A DNA stretch of 64,000 bases, taken from Heterodera schachtii. Its lineage: Eukaryota > Nematoda > Chromadorea > Rhabditida > Heteroderidae. Where the stretch lies: NCBI GenBank assembly GCA_023374025.1, contig SIJG01000051.1, positions 292,329 to 356,328 of the forward strand, in the 5' to 3' direction. Each line of letters begins with the position of its first letter. Positions within the stretch are counted from its first letter, which is position 1. Positions 46,830-56,801 of the stretch are shown piece by piece. Under the pieces are notes generated by a model. The model did not search any database, had not been told where the DNA came from, and saw only the letters and a program-made list of their open reading frames with translations. A program made the position numbers and the translations under genes.

Positions 46830-47760
46830 TTAAAATAATTTATTTGATTATTAGGACAAACAATAATATAAAATTGTGAAAAAAATTTTCACAAAACTTA
46901 AGAATATTCATGATATGAAAAAAGGTCATCTATGAAAAAATATATCAATTAAAAATCAAAATACAAAAGAGCCCGCAAAAAAGAGACATTATATTTTATT
47001 TCTTATTTGTAAGTTTTAAAATACATATAAATATTATTTAAATTAAGATATTTTGTTGGAAGAAAATTGGCGCATCTCTAATATTATTCATACTAAAAAA
47101 TATATAAATAAAAATTACATGTAAAAAACTTACGGATATGACAAAAAACAAAATTTTACTTACTTATAAAACATAAACAAACTTTAAAAAAAATTTATTT
47201 GAAAGAAACATTAAGAGATAAACAAAAGAGTTTTCCTCGATAAATAATATTAAATTGTAAAATACCCATGAATAGCCATTATCCCAAATAAGGAAAGTAA
47301 ACGAATATTAATCTAATTAAATCTTTATTTATTTACTTTACTATTGAATCATAGCATACGTTAAAAGTAAAAACGTTCATCGCTCAAGCACAAAAAATAA
47401 ATAATTGTTAAGTCTGTTAAATTCAGAATTTGTTAATATTCATAAAAATTTATGACTAAATCAGTCATTAAAAATATTTGATAAAAAATATAATCACAAG
47501 AAAATTTGATAAAGTCAGGCCCCTAACAAACAATTAAAATAAATTTAGTCCAATTATTTCAAATTCAACTAAATGTTGTTACCAATGAACGAATTATTCT
47601 TGAGACGAAAAAATATCTATGATATAATATCTCAATGAATATTAATAAATGCCTTATAGAATGACTATACGAAAGAAATATTTATTTTATAAAAAAGTAA
47701 TTTATAAAGAGCAAATTAAAGTGGTTTTTTTTTGCGAATTGCTGCAAAAAAGATTATAGC
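46830..47760. other. AT-rich stretch, no gene seen
   Basis: Only a dispersed motif, ACGTTCATCGCTCAAGCACA (47373-47392), also present near 41720, stands out. Confidence 0.4.
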
Positions 47761-47765
47761 GACTG

Positions 47766-47887
47766 CATCGGAAAAAGTTCCAGTCCCACAAATACCATAA
47801 AACTACGCGAGAATTTACCAAGAAATACGACAATATTGTGAAGAGCCTGACCAGCTCCACTCCAAGAGCAAACAATTAATAAAATTT
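47766..47887 (+). pseudogene. Paralogous island, possible transposase exon
   Basis: Open in more than one frame; the longest reads RLHRKKFQSHKYHKTTREFT then KKYDNIVKSLTSSTPRANN. Related in sequence to 44541-44650. Function not recognised. Confidence 0.3.
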
Positions 47888-48398
47888 TAAATAAAAAGAA
47901 ACGAAACGAAGAATTAAATAAAAATAACAAAACACATAAATCTTTAAACTATCTCATTTAAATGCATTAACTAAATTTTTACATGTAAATAATATAAATT
48001 ACTCAAATCATGAGAATTGTATATTGTCAAACCAGTAAAAATGTTATATGAAGAATTAAACTCTTGCAAATTCTGCAAAATAAAAATATGCTATAATTAA
48101 ACAAATATTATTACCAATTTTAATATTGAGAGAAAAGTCGAAAGTTCTTTTAACCAGCAGATGTCAATGCAAGTATTAAAACAATTAAAGAAAACATGTT
48201 AATTCTTTAGCAACAGAAAAGCAAATATTCTAGTGTGGGATTTTTAATAATTAAATTAATATAAAAGATAACGGAAACAATATGATAATAATCAATGAAT
48301 ACCAAAAGTTATTTTTGCTATGCACAAAATTCGACATTTATATTAAAATTAAAATATAATTTATAATTTTATGCCATGAGATTAAAAAAATATTTGAC

Positions 48399-48498
48399 CT
48401 TTAGCTGCTGTGCTTTTCTTCCAGAAATTTCAAACGCATAACCAGAAATATATCTACACATTCGCATATATAAATTTTGTGCCATTTTATGCGTTCCT
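48399..48498 (-). CDS. Candidate internal exon, unknown protein
   Basis: A textbook acceptor (GATTTCTTTTAG) and a GTCAAA donor bound 100 bases that read GTHKMAQNLYMRMCRYISGY then AFEISGRKAQQLK. Codons are balanced and the frame continues open upstream for a few codons. The short 'SGR' motif after a hydrophobic strand is not diagnostic. Partner exons not found. Confidence 0.45.
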
Positions 48499-48710
48499 CT
48501 AAAAGAAATCGGATGCTTTCGGTTAAAAACATCCGGATTTAATTATTTTAGAGATTATCTGTTGAAGATCTGAAAATTTCAACTAAAGTAATGAAAAGAA
48601 AATGTAAATTTTTAGAAATTCATACCAAATTAATTACTTTTTTAAGCAAATATATTGAAGAAATAATAAACTATTGAAAACCAAGAATCAAGCAAAAATA
48701 AAATTATTAA

Positions 48711-48770
48711 ACTAATTATGAAATGGATGAAATTGTCAATAAGACGCGTAAAATAAATAAGGAAATGAAT
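48711..48770 (+). pseudogene. ISXO2/Merlin transposase catalytic fragment 5
   Basis: Reads TNYEMDEIVNKTRKINKEMN. The Asp-Glu pair aligns with IDE of the other fragments, and the basic NKTRKINK that follows resembles the normal continuation (K.r.KY.rG). IGGPG is lost upstream. Weakest of the five. Confidence 0.35.
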
Positions 48771-49514
48771 TTTAAAAGAAAAATCATTTGTTTTTTAAAA
48801 AAACAAACCAAATTATAAAAAAAAAAAGCCGAATCAGAATTCTGTAAGTTTAGTCACCATGAATATTCATGAGATATGTGTTGTCAAAGGATAATAACTT
48901 TGGATTTATTCAATAAAAATTTAAAAATCAAATTAATTATTAAGCAAAAATAAATAAATATACAAAATAATATTTTTAAAGGGAATAATGTTCCCATTAA
49001 AAACAAAGTTTTTATTAAAACACATTGCAGCTTTTTACCATATCTATTTTAGTTTTACTTTAACTTTTTTAAATTTGAATTTATTTATAATACTAATGAC
49101 GAAAATGACACTTTTTTCAAAATATCCGAAACTTTTGCAGACATAAATTTTTAATTTCTTTCACCGGCGGCGTCTATTGTCACCACCGAAAACATCAATA
49201 AAATTGTCTCCGAGTTTTTTTCGACAAAAGATATTGCCTGGTGGACTAATAAATTGGGTTGTAAGTAATCAGCCGCCACCTGCTGGAGGAATCGAACTTG
49301 AACTTACTTTTCTTTTGAGCAGTTTGATGAATAAAATTTTTTAAGCGTTTGTTGCAAAATGATTTAAATTGAAAAAACTTTCTGTGATGATTAGTGTTTT
49401 TAAAAATTAAAAGATAATTTCTATAAAATGATAAATTAAATTAAATTATTAAGTAATGTTATAAATTCCATCCAATTTTTAAATTGGTCAAACAATTGCA
49501 ATCGCAAGATTGTC

Positions 49515-49790
49515 CATTACGTTACTCGGAGTAGCTCAGTTGGGCCCCGGCACGTTTGGGCCACATGTTTTTGGCTATACTTTTTCGTTGTCACCCAAAT
49601 CCAACATTGTTGGTATCATTCGGTAAGTGTAAATGTCCTCTATTATTTTGTAGACTAATTGAGCATGGGAAGGGCTCTCGAATGATACTAAGATTGTTGG
49701 CTTTGGTTGACAAAAAAAAAAATAGTCCAAAAACCCGTTTGGACCCAAAAGTGCCGGGGCCCAACTGAGGTGTACCGACATTACTAATGA
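49515..49790. mobile_element. Foldback element with ~95-bp arms
   Basis: CTCAGTTGGGCCCCGGCAC (left) and GTGCCGGGGCCCAACTGAG (right) begin imperfect inverted arms reaching to CATTCGGTAAG near 49625 and its complement near 49675. The palindrome weakly extends outward (TCGG.GTA). ORFs 49556-49768 and 49575-49817 are shadows of it. No clear target duplication. Confidence 0.7.
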
Positions 49791-49799
49791 ATTGTAATT

Positions 49800-51470
49800 A
49801 ACTGACGGATTGTCCACTAATCGATTTTAAAAAAATTATTTTTTTCGGATTATCCGGACACCTGATAAATTTTTCTTCTTATCCCTATTTCATCATATTT
49901 GCCCTTTTTCATGCTCTTTCTTTTTCCTTTCCCTCTCTTCCCACTCTCTTAAAATCCCCTGCATCTCTTCTCTTTAATTTCTTGTCTACCCTTACTTTAC
50001 TCTTTCTCCTTTCCCTTTCTTTCGGGTCATTTTTTGTGCCTTTACCAGCAAAGATGCCATAAAATATCGATAAACGAAGGACAACATGTTGCTGGAGGAG
50101 ACAACCATTCCCCATTTCCTTCCATTTGTGCTTGGGTCGTTAAATAAACGCCACCAAAAAGGACAAAAAAATAATTAAAATAATAATTGATGATAACTTT
50201 GCTTAAAAGTTACCTAATTATAACTGAAAGCGAAAATGTTCTTTCTTAGCCTGAGTAATTTAAAATATTTGTTAACTTTCAAAAAAAGTAATGATCAGAA
50301 GAATCAAAAGCTGTTAAATTTATACCTTTTGCAGGGCGGGTAACTAAAATTGGAACGAACTCGATAAAANAATTCTTTTTCACAAAATACTTTATTTTGA
50401 TTTATCGAATTTAGGTGTGGATTAGAATTAGAGCAAAATAAACGTTAAATTCAGAATTTAATCTATGCCCCCAAAAATCCATAGAAAAATTCTTTAATTT
50501 TTTTTTTTGGAATTTTTTTAGTTAATTTTAATGAAAGTTTACAACAAACGAATAATTTTCTGTCTTAACCACAAATTAGGAAACATATGCAAAAAATGTC
50601 GTACAATCGTGTTCAACTGACTTTTGTCCTCTAAAATATTTTGAATTCCATTCCCTCAACCGTATCCTCAAAATTTGAAGTTTCCAATCTTTAATTTAAA
50701 ATATCATTTAAAAAAATTTATCCAAGATTCAAATAATTTTAAAAACACATAAAATAAACTTGGCAAAAAATTTATACCTTTTGCAGGGCGGGTAACTAAA
50801 ATTTGGAACCAACTCGATAAAAAGATTATCGAAAAAAACTCATCAAATCAATTTAAAAATAAAATTAAAACTATCTCTATTCCTGTAAAATAGACCGGAA
50901 AAATTAAAGTCGAATTATTAATTCATTAAAACTAAAAGTGATTTGGTTACTATTTTTTATTGGTTTCAGATTATATTTTATTTTGGCGGTAATCTCGTTT
51001 TAATTGTTTATGCGCTTTCTTGAGGACATTTTTAAATAATGTTTTTGTCCTCAATGTAAGCGGATTTTTCCCTTTTGTGGACTTTTTTCTTTAATAACAA
51101 TAAACAATAAAAGGACAAAAAAGGACTAATGGACGAAAAAGATAAAGCCTCCAAATTGTTTGGCAACAAATCGAAAAAGATAAATAAATACCCACTAAAA
51201 AAGAAAAGAATTTCAAGACAATGAATGAAATGGAAATGGAAAAACAAAGGAATGAATTGAATAAAAAAAGATAAATCCACAAAAAAAATAAATAAATAAT
51301 TTTTGCAAAAATATAAAGTCAAAAAATAGTCAATTTTTTTCTGCCCAAAATCAATTTTTTGGTTTTTTATTTTCTTACAAATTTATCTTTTTTTTTGCTG
51401 AGATTCGAAATGTTCTTATTTCTTTAATTAATTCATTAATTAAGAGAAAAATGACATTTATTATTTTACA
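49800..51470. other. Mixed intergenic DNA with one exon-like island
   Basis: CT-rich at 49900-50020. The minus strand at 50045-50140 has three open frames (for example QMEGNGEWLSPPATCCPSF) running to a possible donor, GTAAAGG; the frame cannot be chosen. The rest is AT-rich. Confidence 0.35.
50319..50822 (+). repeat. Direct repeat pair and an ambiguous base
   Basis: About 52 bases containing ACCTTTTGCAGGGCGGGTAA and AACTCGATAAAA occur at 50319-50370 and again at 50771-50822. The single N of the window is at 50370, at the end of the first copy, which may mark an assembly or polishing problem between the repeats. Confidence 0.8.
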
Positions 51471-51476
51471 TTAAAA

Positions 51477-52691
51477 TAGGGTTCGAGCCCCGCCCCCGCC
51501 CCCGTCCCCGGGGACGGGACAGGTTTTTTGGGCTCACCCCCGTCCCCGCCCCCGTGATTCAGACCCCCGCATCCCCCGCCCCCGCGACCTTCACCCCCGC
51601 GGGGGCGCGGGGGTGAAAAATACACCCCTAAGAATGACATATTCGTGGATAAAGACAAAAAATTTATACAATTTCGAATTTTTTTTTAACCATTTTGACA
51701 AATTTTATGAAATAAAGTAAATATTTTATTTACAGTTCTATATATATTTGTGGATCAGTGGTTAGTGCTTCAGCATTAACAATACTTTTTGTTATCGGTT
51801 CGACACCGGTTGACGTTTTCTTTTGATTTTATTTTTTTTCCAATTAATACAGTGTTTTTCTATATGTTCTTATTTGTAAGAAATGTTCTGATTTGGGGAT
51901 AGTGATTGCCTTATTTTCATCTAAAAGAGGAAAGGTTCTGGAAAATTTGGCTATTTCTAACAAAATTCATATAAAGTCTTAAAAAATTTTCCCCTTGCGG
52001 CGCCAATCGGCACCGCCGGTCCCCAAAAACTCCTATTTTCCTTAAAAATTAGCCAAAGATCTTAAATTTTGATCCTTTTTTGGACAAATTTGTTAACAAA
52101 TTGCATTTAAAATTTCAAAATTTTTTACCGGCGAGACCTCTCCCCTCGCACATTCACCAAGTTTTTTGGAAATGTGCCGCAAAAATGTTAAAAGTCTGAT
52201 TTAGTGATCCCGAATGCACTGAAATTTATGATAAATATAATAATAGAATACATTTTTGATCGAATAAAATGTAAAAATATTTGAAGCAATTTTGCAAATG
52301 TTCTTACTTTTAACCCTAAAATTTTATTTTTTGGCCTTTGTTCTTATTTTGAAAATTTTGAGATAGAAACCCTGGATTAATAGACAAAAAAACCATAAAA
52401 ATTGACTATTCTGGCATAATTTATAATCCCTAAATTTGGTCATTTTTAGACAATATCTGTGCAATTATACCAAAAAGAATTAAATCAAGGCGATACTTCG
52501 AATAAAGGAATGTGGAGCCAAACATATCATTCAAATTTTTGTGAGATTTTTGGGAGCTAATTAAAAGCAAACCCCCGCCCCCGTCCCCGGGGGCGAGTCA
52601 TTTGCTCACCCCCGCCCCCGGCCCCGCGACTCTGACCCCCGCAACCCCGCCCCCGCGAAAAGCCACCCCCGCCCACGGGGCTCGAACCCTA
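51477..52691. mobile_element. hAT-type non-autonomous element, 'CCCCCG' word family
   Basis: Perfect 16-bp ends TAGGGTTCGAGCCCCG ... CGGGGCTCGAACCCTA and a perfect 8-bp duplication, CATTAAAA (51469-51476, 52692-52699). Both subterminal regions are dense CCCCCG/CCCCGCCCC arrays, extreme for this genome. Inside are ACACCCCTAAGAAT (51622), a tRNA-like stretch (51750-51807) and the GC hairpin (51997-52019). 1,215 bp; the ORF at 51461-51658 is an artefact. Confidence 0.92.
51750..51807 (+). other. tRNA-like sequence inside the CCCCCG element
   Basis: GTGGATCAGTGGTTAGTGC resembles an A-box and GGTTCGACACC (51797-51807) a B-box. A TTTTT run lies between them and no full cloverleaf is evident. Same order and spacing as the tRNA-like pair at 1.1-1.6 kb. 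Confidence 0.45.
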
Positions 52692-52940
52692 CATTAAAAA
52701 AGGATTGTTTGTATACTTCATTTTAAAATATTTAAATAGTAAATTTATAAAAATAATATATAATTTTTATATTATAAATTTTATTTGATTTCGTCATGGA
52801 AAAAATTCCCGTATTAAATTTCCCGTTTTCCGTTCCGGAAAATTGCATTGCCAAACACTAATTTTTATCAATTAAATACAATTAAATTTTGCACTCAAAA
52901 GTCTCGCCCACTAATTAATTACCTACCATTTTTTTATTAC

Positions 52941-53190
52941 CTTTCATTTTGGCTGCATAATTTTAAACCGAATAATAATGATGGCAAATGTTGCTCAATC
53001 AGATCATTTTGTCCAATTTGAATTAGCAAACGAATTGCCAAAGAAAAATAAATTTGAAAAAAATCGAAATTTATATCATTCCAAATTGTCACTTGCCGCT
53101 TCTCAGCCAACAATTCATTTTCCGACGACGCAACAGATTGAATTGCTTTCACAAAGTCAATGTCATCATCAATATTTGTTTTTTCATTGA
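52941..53190 (-). CDS. Exon of an unknown minus-strand gene
   Basis: The minus strand reads DDDIDFVKAIQSVASSENEL, then LAEKRQVTIWNDINFDFFQI and continues to LKLCSQNE at a donor (AAAGGTAATAAA; exon end 52941). Codons are balanced over about 80 residues. The upper boundary is approximate: an acceptor could be AATTTAAAAAG near 53190. It lies downstream of the cluster's last stop (54204) and so belongs to a separate gene whose next exons would be below 52.9 kb, where the CCCCCG element sits. Family not recognised. Confidence 0.6.
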
Positions 53191-53254
53191 AATTTCTTTT
53201 TAAATTGAATTTTTATTATATTTAATTATTCTGACAATATTTCGACTTGCGAAC

Positions 53255-53789
53255 CAGGGATGGGCTTTCGCGTTTCGCTTTCGCATATTTCGCTTTTTTG
53301 GTACTTTCGCTTTCGCGTTTCGCTTTTGCATATTTTGCTTTTTTGGTAATTTCGCTTTCGCGTTTCGCTTTCGCATATTTCGCTTTTTTGGTACTTTCGC
53401 TTTCGCGTTTCGCATTTTGGCGCGAAACGCGACTTTTACACCCCTAAGAATGGAGATGAAATGCCCCTAAAATTTTCAAAATTTGATATATAATTGGCTA
53501 ATTTTCAGTGAAAACCTGTTTAAAAATGGTCAATATTTCCAAATTTTCCCCCGGTGGCGCCTATCGGCGCCGCCTGCCCCCCTTCTCAAAAAGTTTTTTT
53601 GGAAAAAGCGCGCCGCAAAAAAGCTTTTTATTGATTTTTGAAAATTTGGAATAGGATTTTACAAATTGATGATTTTTACTATATGATTTTGACTATTAAA
53701 AAAATTTTGGAAAAAAATTCGCTTTCGCGTTTTTTTGGAATTTCGCGTTTCGCATTTCGCATTTTATTTTCCGATTTGGCCCATCCCTG
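53255..53789. mobile_element. hAT-type non-autonomous element, 'TTTCGC' word family
   Basis: Ends CAGGGATGGGC ... GCCCATCCCTG, with TTGCGAAC at 53247-53254 and 53793-53800 (perfect 8-mer; three extra bases CTG precede the right copy). TTTCGCTTTCGC words fill the ends, with ACACCCCTAAGAAT at 53438 and the GC hairpin GGTGGCGCCTATCGGCGCCG at 53553-53572. Same family as 5898-6665 but shorter. ORFs at 53200-53447 are word artefacts. Confidence 0.88.
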
Positions 53790-54203
53790 CTGTTGCGAAC
53801 AACAGTTATGACTTATGACTTTTATTTATGTATTTTTTATAATTTCCTACTATTAATTAATATATACATATTTTTTCGTTTGTTTTGTACTTTTTATTAC
53901 ATGTTTTCTTTCTTTTCTTTTTTTACATTTTTTGGTTTTGAATAAAAATTTCTTATAAAAAATAAATTATTTTAAGCCCTTATATCCATTTTTTCAAAAG
54001 TTTAAAAAATCTATAAAGCCAAAAAGGTTAATTTAATTATGGCACTTTTTGCCCCAATTTCACCTTTTTCTAAAATTATAATCGAAAAAGCATAATAAAT
54101 TTTTACTTTAGAAATTTCATCCCTATTCATGCTGAATAATAATTCGCATTTTTAGACTTTCTTTTACTTTAAAATATTTTCACAAATATTTCCTAATTTT
54201 TAA

Positions 54204-54677
54204 TTACTTTTCAATAAATTCGGTGAGTCGCCTAATGATGTGTTTGCCCAATGTTAATGGGAATGTCAACAATTGCTTCTTTTCGTCACATTTCACATTG
54301 TCCGAATTCATTTTCAGTGTTTCATATAAAATTGGACCAAATCTTAAAATTTCTTTTCCCAAATGTCTCAAATTTATTTGTCTGCTTATTTCGCTTGAAT
54401 TAATTGGGCTGTAATCCGATTGGATTTTGTCCAATATTTCCAATAATTCTTTCAGAGAGTCTCTTTTTTCATTAAATGATTTCTTTTCAAATCTTTCTTC
54501 AAATTTTCTTAAAACTTTATCATTTCCATAATGTAATTCGTAGTAATGAACATATCTTCCCAGTATTTTAAATTTGTTTGATTTTGCCAAATTTTTGATT
54601 AATTTTATGTTTAATAATGGATATTTCAATGCGGAGTTGACAATCTTTATAAGATCATTACAATGTTGTAGTATTTC
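54204..54677 (-). CDS. Gene B, exon 8 (last exon), unknown secreted-type protein
   Basis: After ACATTTAG a 158-codon frame opens (EILQHCNDLIKIVNSALKYP...) and ends LTEFIEK-TAA. It is strongly charged and helical: KFEERFEKKSFNEKRDSLKE and LLEILDKIQSDYSP suggest amphipathic helices; no membrane span. It is the longest real coding stretch in the window. Phase relative to exon 7 is off by one base as I place them, so a micro-exon, an alternative site or a one-base sequence error lies between. No domain recognised. Confidence 0.75.
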   Translation of the reverse strand, partial: EILQHCNDLIKIVNSALKYPLLNIKLIKNLAKSNKFKILGRYVHYYELHYGNDKVLRKFEERFEKKSFNEKRDSLKELLEILDKIQSDYSPINSSEISRQINLRHLGKEILRFGPILYETLKMNSDNVKCDEKKQLLTFPLTLGKHIIRRLTEFIEK

Positions 54678-54796
54678 CTAAATGTTTGAAATGGGTATTT
54701 AAAATTAAAAACTTTATAATTTATTCATCTGTTTTTAAATGACTTATACAAAAGGGGGCGGGGCAGGCCAAGGCCATGCACAGAAATGGTTATCAC

Positions 54797-54967
54797 TAAG
54801 GCTGCCAAAAATATGGATATGAAATCGCGAAATATGGCCATAAAATATGTACCAAAAATTGCGAAATATGGACATAAATTTTCCCAAATTGAGGGTATTT
54901 TTCGTGCGTTTCAGGTCCACCACAGTACAGGAAAAAAATATGTATTTCCATATAATTGGCAGCCCTA
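54797..54967. mobile_element. Short hAT-type MITE, 'ATATGG' word
   Basis: Ends TAAGGCTGCCAAAAATAT ... ATATAATTGGCAGCCCTA are inverted. Flanks GTTATCAC (54789-54796) and GATATCAC (54968-54975) match at 7 of 8. AAATATGG(A/C)CATAAA repeats inside. 171 bp, in the intron between exons 7 and 8 of gene B. ORFs on both strands here are palindrome shadows. Confidence 0.8.
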
Positions 54968-55034
54968 GATATCACCAAATTAATAAAATAATAATTATTA
55001 TAAAGATAGCAGTTAAAGTAATTATTAAATTAAC

Positions 55035-55123
55035 CTATGTATTCATTAGCTTCATCAATTTCAATTACTCTCACATAATTCCACAACGGTTCACCGAACA
55101 ATTCCATTTCGAGCTGATGACAA
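55035..55123 (-). CDS. Gene B, exon 7
   Basis: Acceptor GAATTTAG, donor GGTTAATTT. Reads CHQLEMELFGEPLWNYVRVI then EIDEANEYI, entering with one base that completes a Gly codon from exon 6 (phase 2) and leaving in phase 1. Too short for a domain call. Confidence 0.65.
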
Positions 55124-55213
55124 CTAAATTCTTTCACATTTCAAATATTTTAATTTAAGAAACAAATTGGAAAACTTTTTTTTTCTTTTATAATTTTACA
55201 GTAACTACCGTAC

Positions 55214-55414
55214 CCTTCTGCCGGTGTATTGTTATCGCCAATGGTTGTATGGTCATGTTCTTTAAATGCAGCTTTGCCACAATGTTTTTTGTTTTTCTCA
55301 ACAAAATCTTTAAAGTCTTGATGAGTTAATCGCAATCGTTTCGCCAACTCTCGCCCAAAATTGAACAATGCGCAGTCCATTTTTCTGTCCAATTCATTTT
55401 TGAAAGTTTTTTTG
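55214..55414 (-). CDS. Gene B, exon 6
   Basis: Acceptor TTTCAG and donor GGTACGG bound 201 bases: one base finishing a Leu codon, 66 codons and GG. Reads KKTFKNELDRKMDCALFNFG, RELAKRLRLTHQDFKDFVEK, NKKHCGKAAFKEHDHTTIGD. Phases agree with exons 5 and 7. The Cys residues and 'HDHTTIGD' are notable, but I cannot assign a family. Confidence 0.75.
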
Positions 55415-55865
55415 CTGAAATTTTTAATGAGTTTAGTATAATTAAATTCTTTTACAATTTTGTTGCAATTATATTTAATTAAAAAGTGGGCAGCTATTTT
55501 TTTTAAAATCCACCAAATTGATCATTTTTGGTCAAAAGCTATTTAAATACAATAAAAATTTCAAATTATTTGTCTTTTACGAATCTGAATTAAATTATGC
55601 GGACTTTTTTAAAAACAGATTCTAAAACAAAACAATTTTGAACAGATTTTATTTTAAAAATTAACCAAATTTCTCAGTATAAATATGATAATTGGTGTTG
55701 ATTATTTGATAAAAATATAATTTTTACAGTGGTAAATTATCTACTTTCCCGTTCTGTCCACACAATTAAATTTTATTTTATTTTTAAATCAACAGATGCG
55801 CGCGCAATTTTGTAAAATATTTTTGATCAGTTATGCCACTTTCTCGGGGTGAAAAAAGCAGCTTA

Positions 55866-56256
55866 CAAGGGAACATTCCGAGCTGTAAGTCGGAATCCGG
55901 CGCCTAGTTCAAGAGTTACAAGGCCTCAAAATCGAATACATTTGAATTAAATTTTTAACAAATTAAAGATTAAAAAAAAACATTTTTAAATATTAAAAAT
56001 GCATTAAAATTATTTATTTGGATAAAATAAATGTAATCTGTCATTGTGACGTGGAGAAAAATCGATGTAAAGTGAAAAAAGTTGAAAATGACTCCTCAAG
56101 CACTAAAATTTCGGTTTTTTAAGCCCTGTAACTCTTGAACTAGGCGCCGGACTCAGCTAAAATTAAAAATTCACAATAGAAGCCGACCATTGCTTTATCC
56201 AATGGTATATAATACATATGTATTTTTCGACTTACAGCTCGGAAAATGTTCCCTTG
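55866..56256. mobile_element. MITE with inverted ends, TTA-flanked
   Basis: CAAGGGAACATTCCGAGCTG at the left end and the inverted CAGCTCGGAAAATGTTCCCT at the right, continued by AGGCGCCGGA arms (55900s and 56130s). TTA is present at both flanks (55863-55865, 56257-56259), compatible with PIF/Harbinger-type 3-bp targets. It lies in the intron between exons 5 and 6 of gene B. No ORF. Confidence 0.65.
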
Positions 56257-56349
56257 TTAGCATTCAGTTTGTATTTTTTGATAAAGGGTTATGAAGTTAA
56301 GAGCCCATTTATTTAAAAAGATTAAAAAATAAATAATTCTTGTGATCAC

Positions 56350-56730
56350 TAGGGATGCTAATTTTATGCAAATACATATTTTTTCCTGGATTCTCCATAG
56401 CCTAATTAGGGGGGAAAAACACACTTTCTTTTTGTGTTTGCGAACAAAAGATGGGACTTTAAAAAATCGATATTTTTTTTCAAAAAATGATATATCAAAA
56501 ATTAATTTTTTAAAAACTAAAATGTGATTATAAGCCTATTTTGGTCATTTTTATGGCATTTTGTGCCTATTCAGTTTTTACGAAGAATTTTTTCCAAAAA
56601 TAACCATTTAAAAAAATTTTATTTACATATTTGTGGATTTTTGTACATATTTCATACATATTTTAGCATTTTTTATACATATTTTATTTACATATTTTGC
56701 AAATTTTGTTACATAAAATTAGCATCCCTA
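56350..56730. mobile_element. hAT-type MITE, 'TACATATTTT' word family, copy 1
   Basis: Ends TAGGGATGCTAATTTTATG ... CATAAAATTAGCATCCCTA. Flanks GTGATCAC (56342-56349) and GTGTTCAC (56731-56738) match at 7 of 8. TACATATTTT-type words reiterate in the right half. 381 bp, in the exon 5-6 intron of gene B. The plus ORFs 56342-56527 and 56524-56745 are artefacts. Confidence 0.88.
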
Positions 56731-56801
56731 GTGTTCACAGAATAGGAAAGTACCTATTGCTTTAACTTTTCATATTTTGCACTTATTAAACTGTAACATA
56801 C

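Noticed and set aside
49258..49310. Possible tRNA on the minus strand
   Set aside because: A B-box-like GTTCGATTCC is present but no A-box or stems.
53200..53447. Lys-rich and Phe/Ala-rich ORFs on both strands
   Set aside because: Period-like words of the TTTCGC element.
54786..54978. Two 60-codon ORFs on opposite strands
   Set aside because: Shadows of the 171-bp inverted-repeat MITE.
55150..55213. Extension of exon 6 to the stop after PICFLN
   Set aside because: The GGTACGG donor gives correct phase to exon 7; the extension is AT-rich intron.
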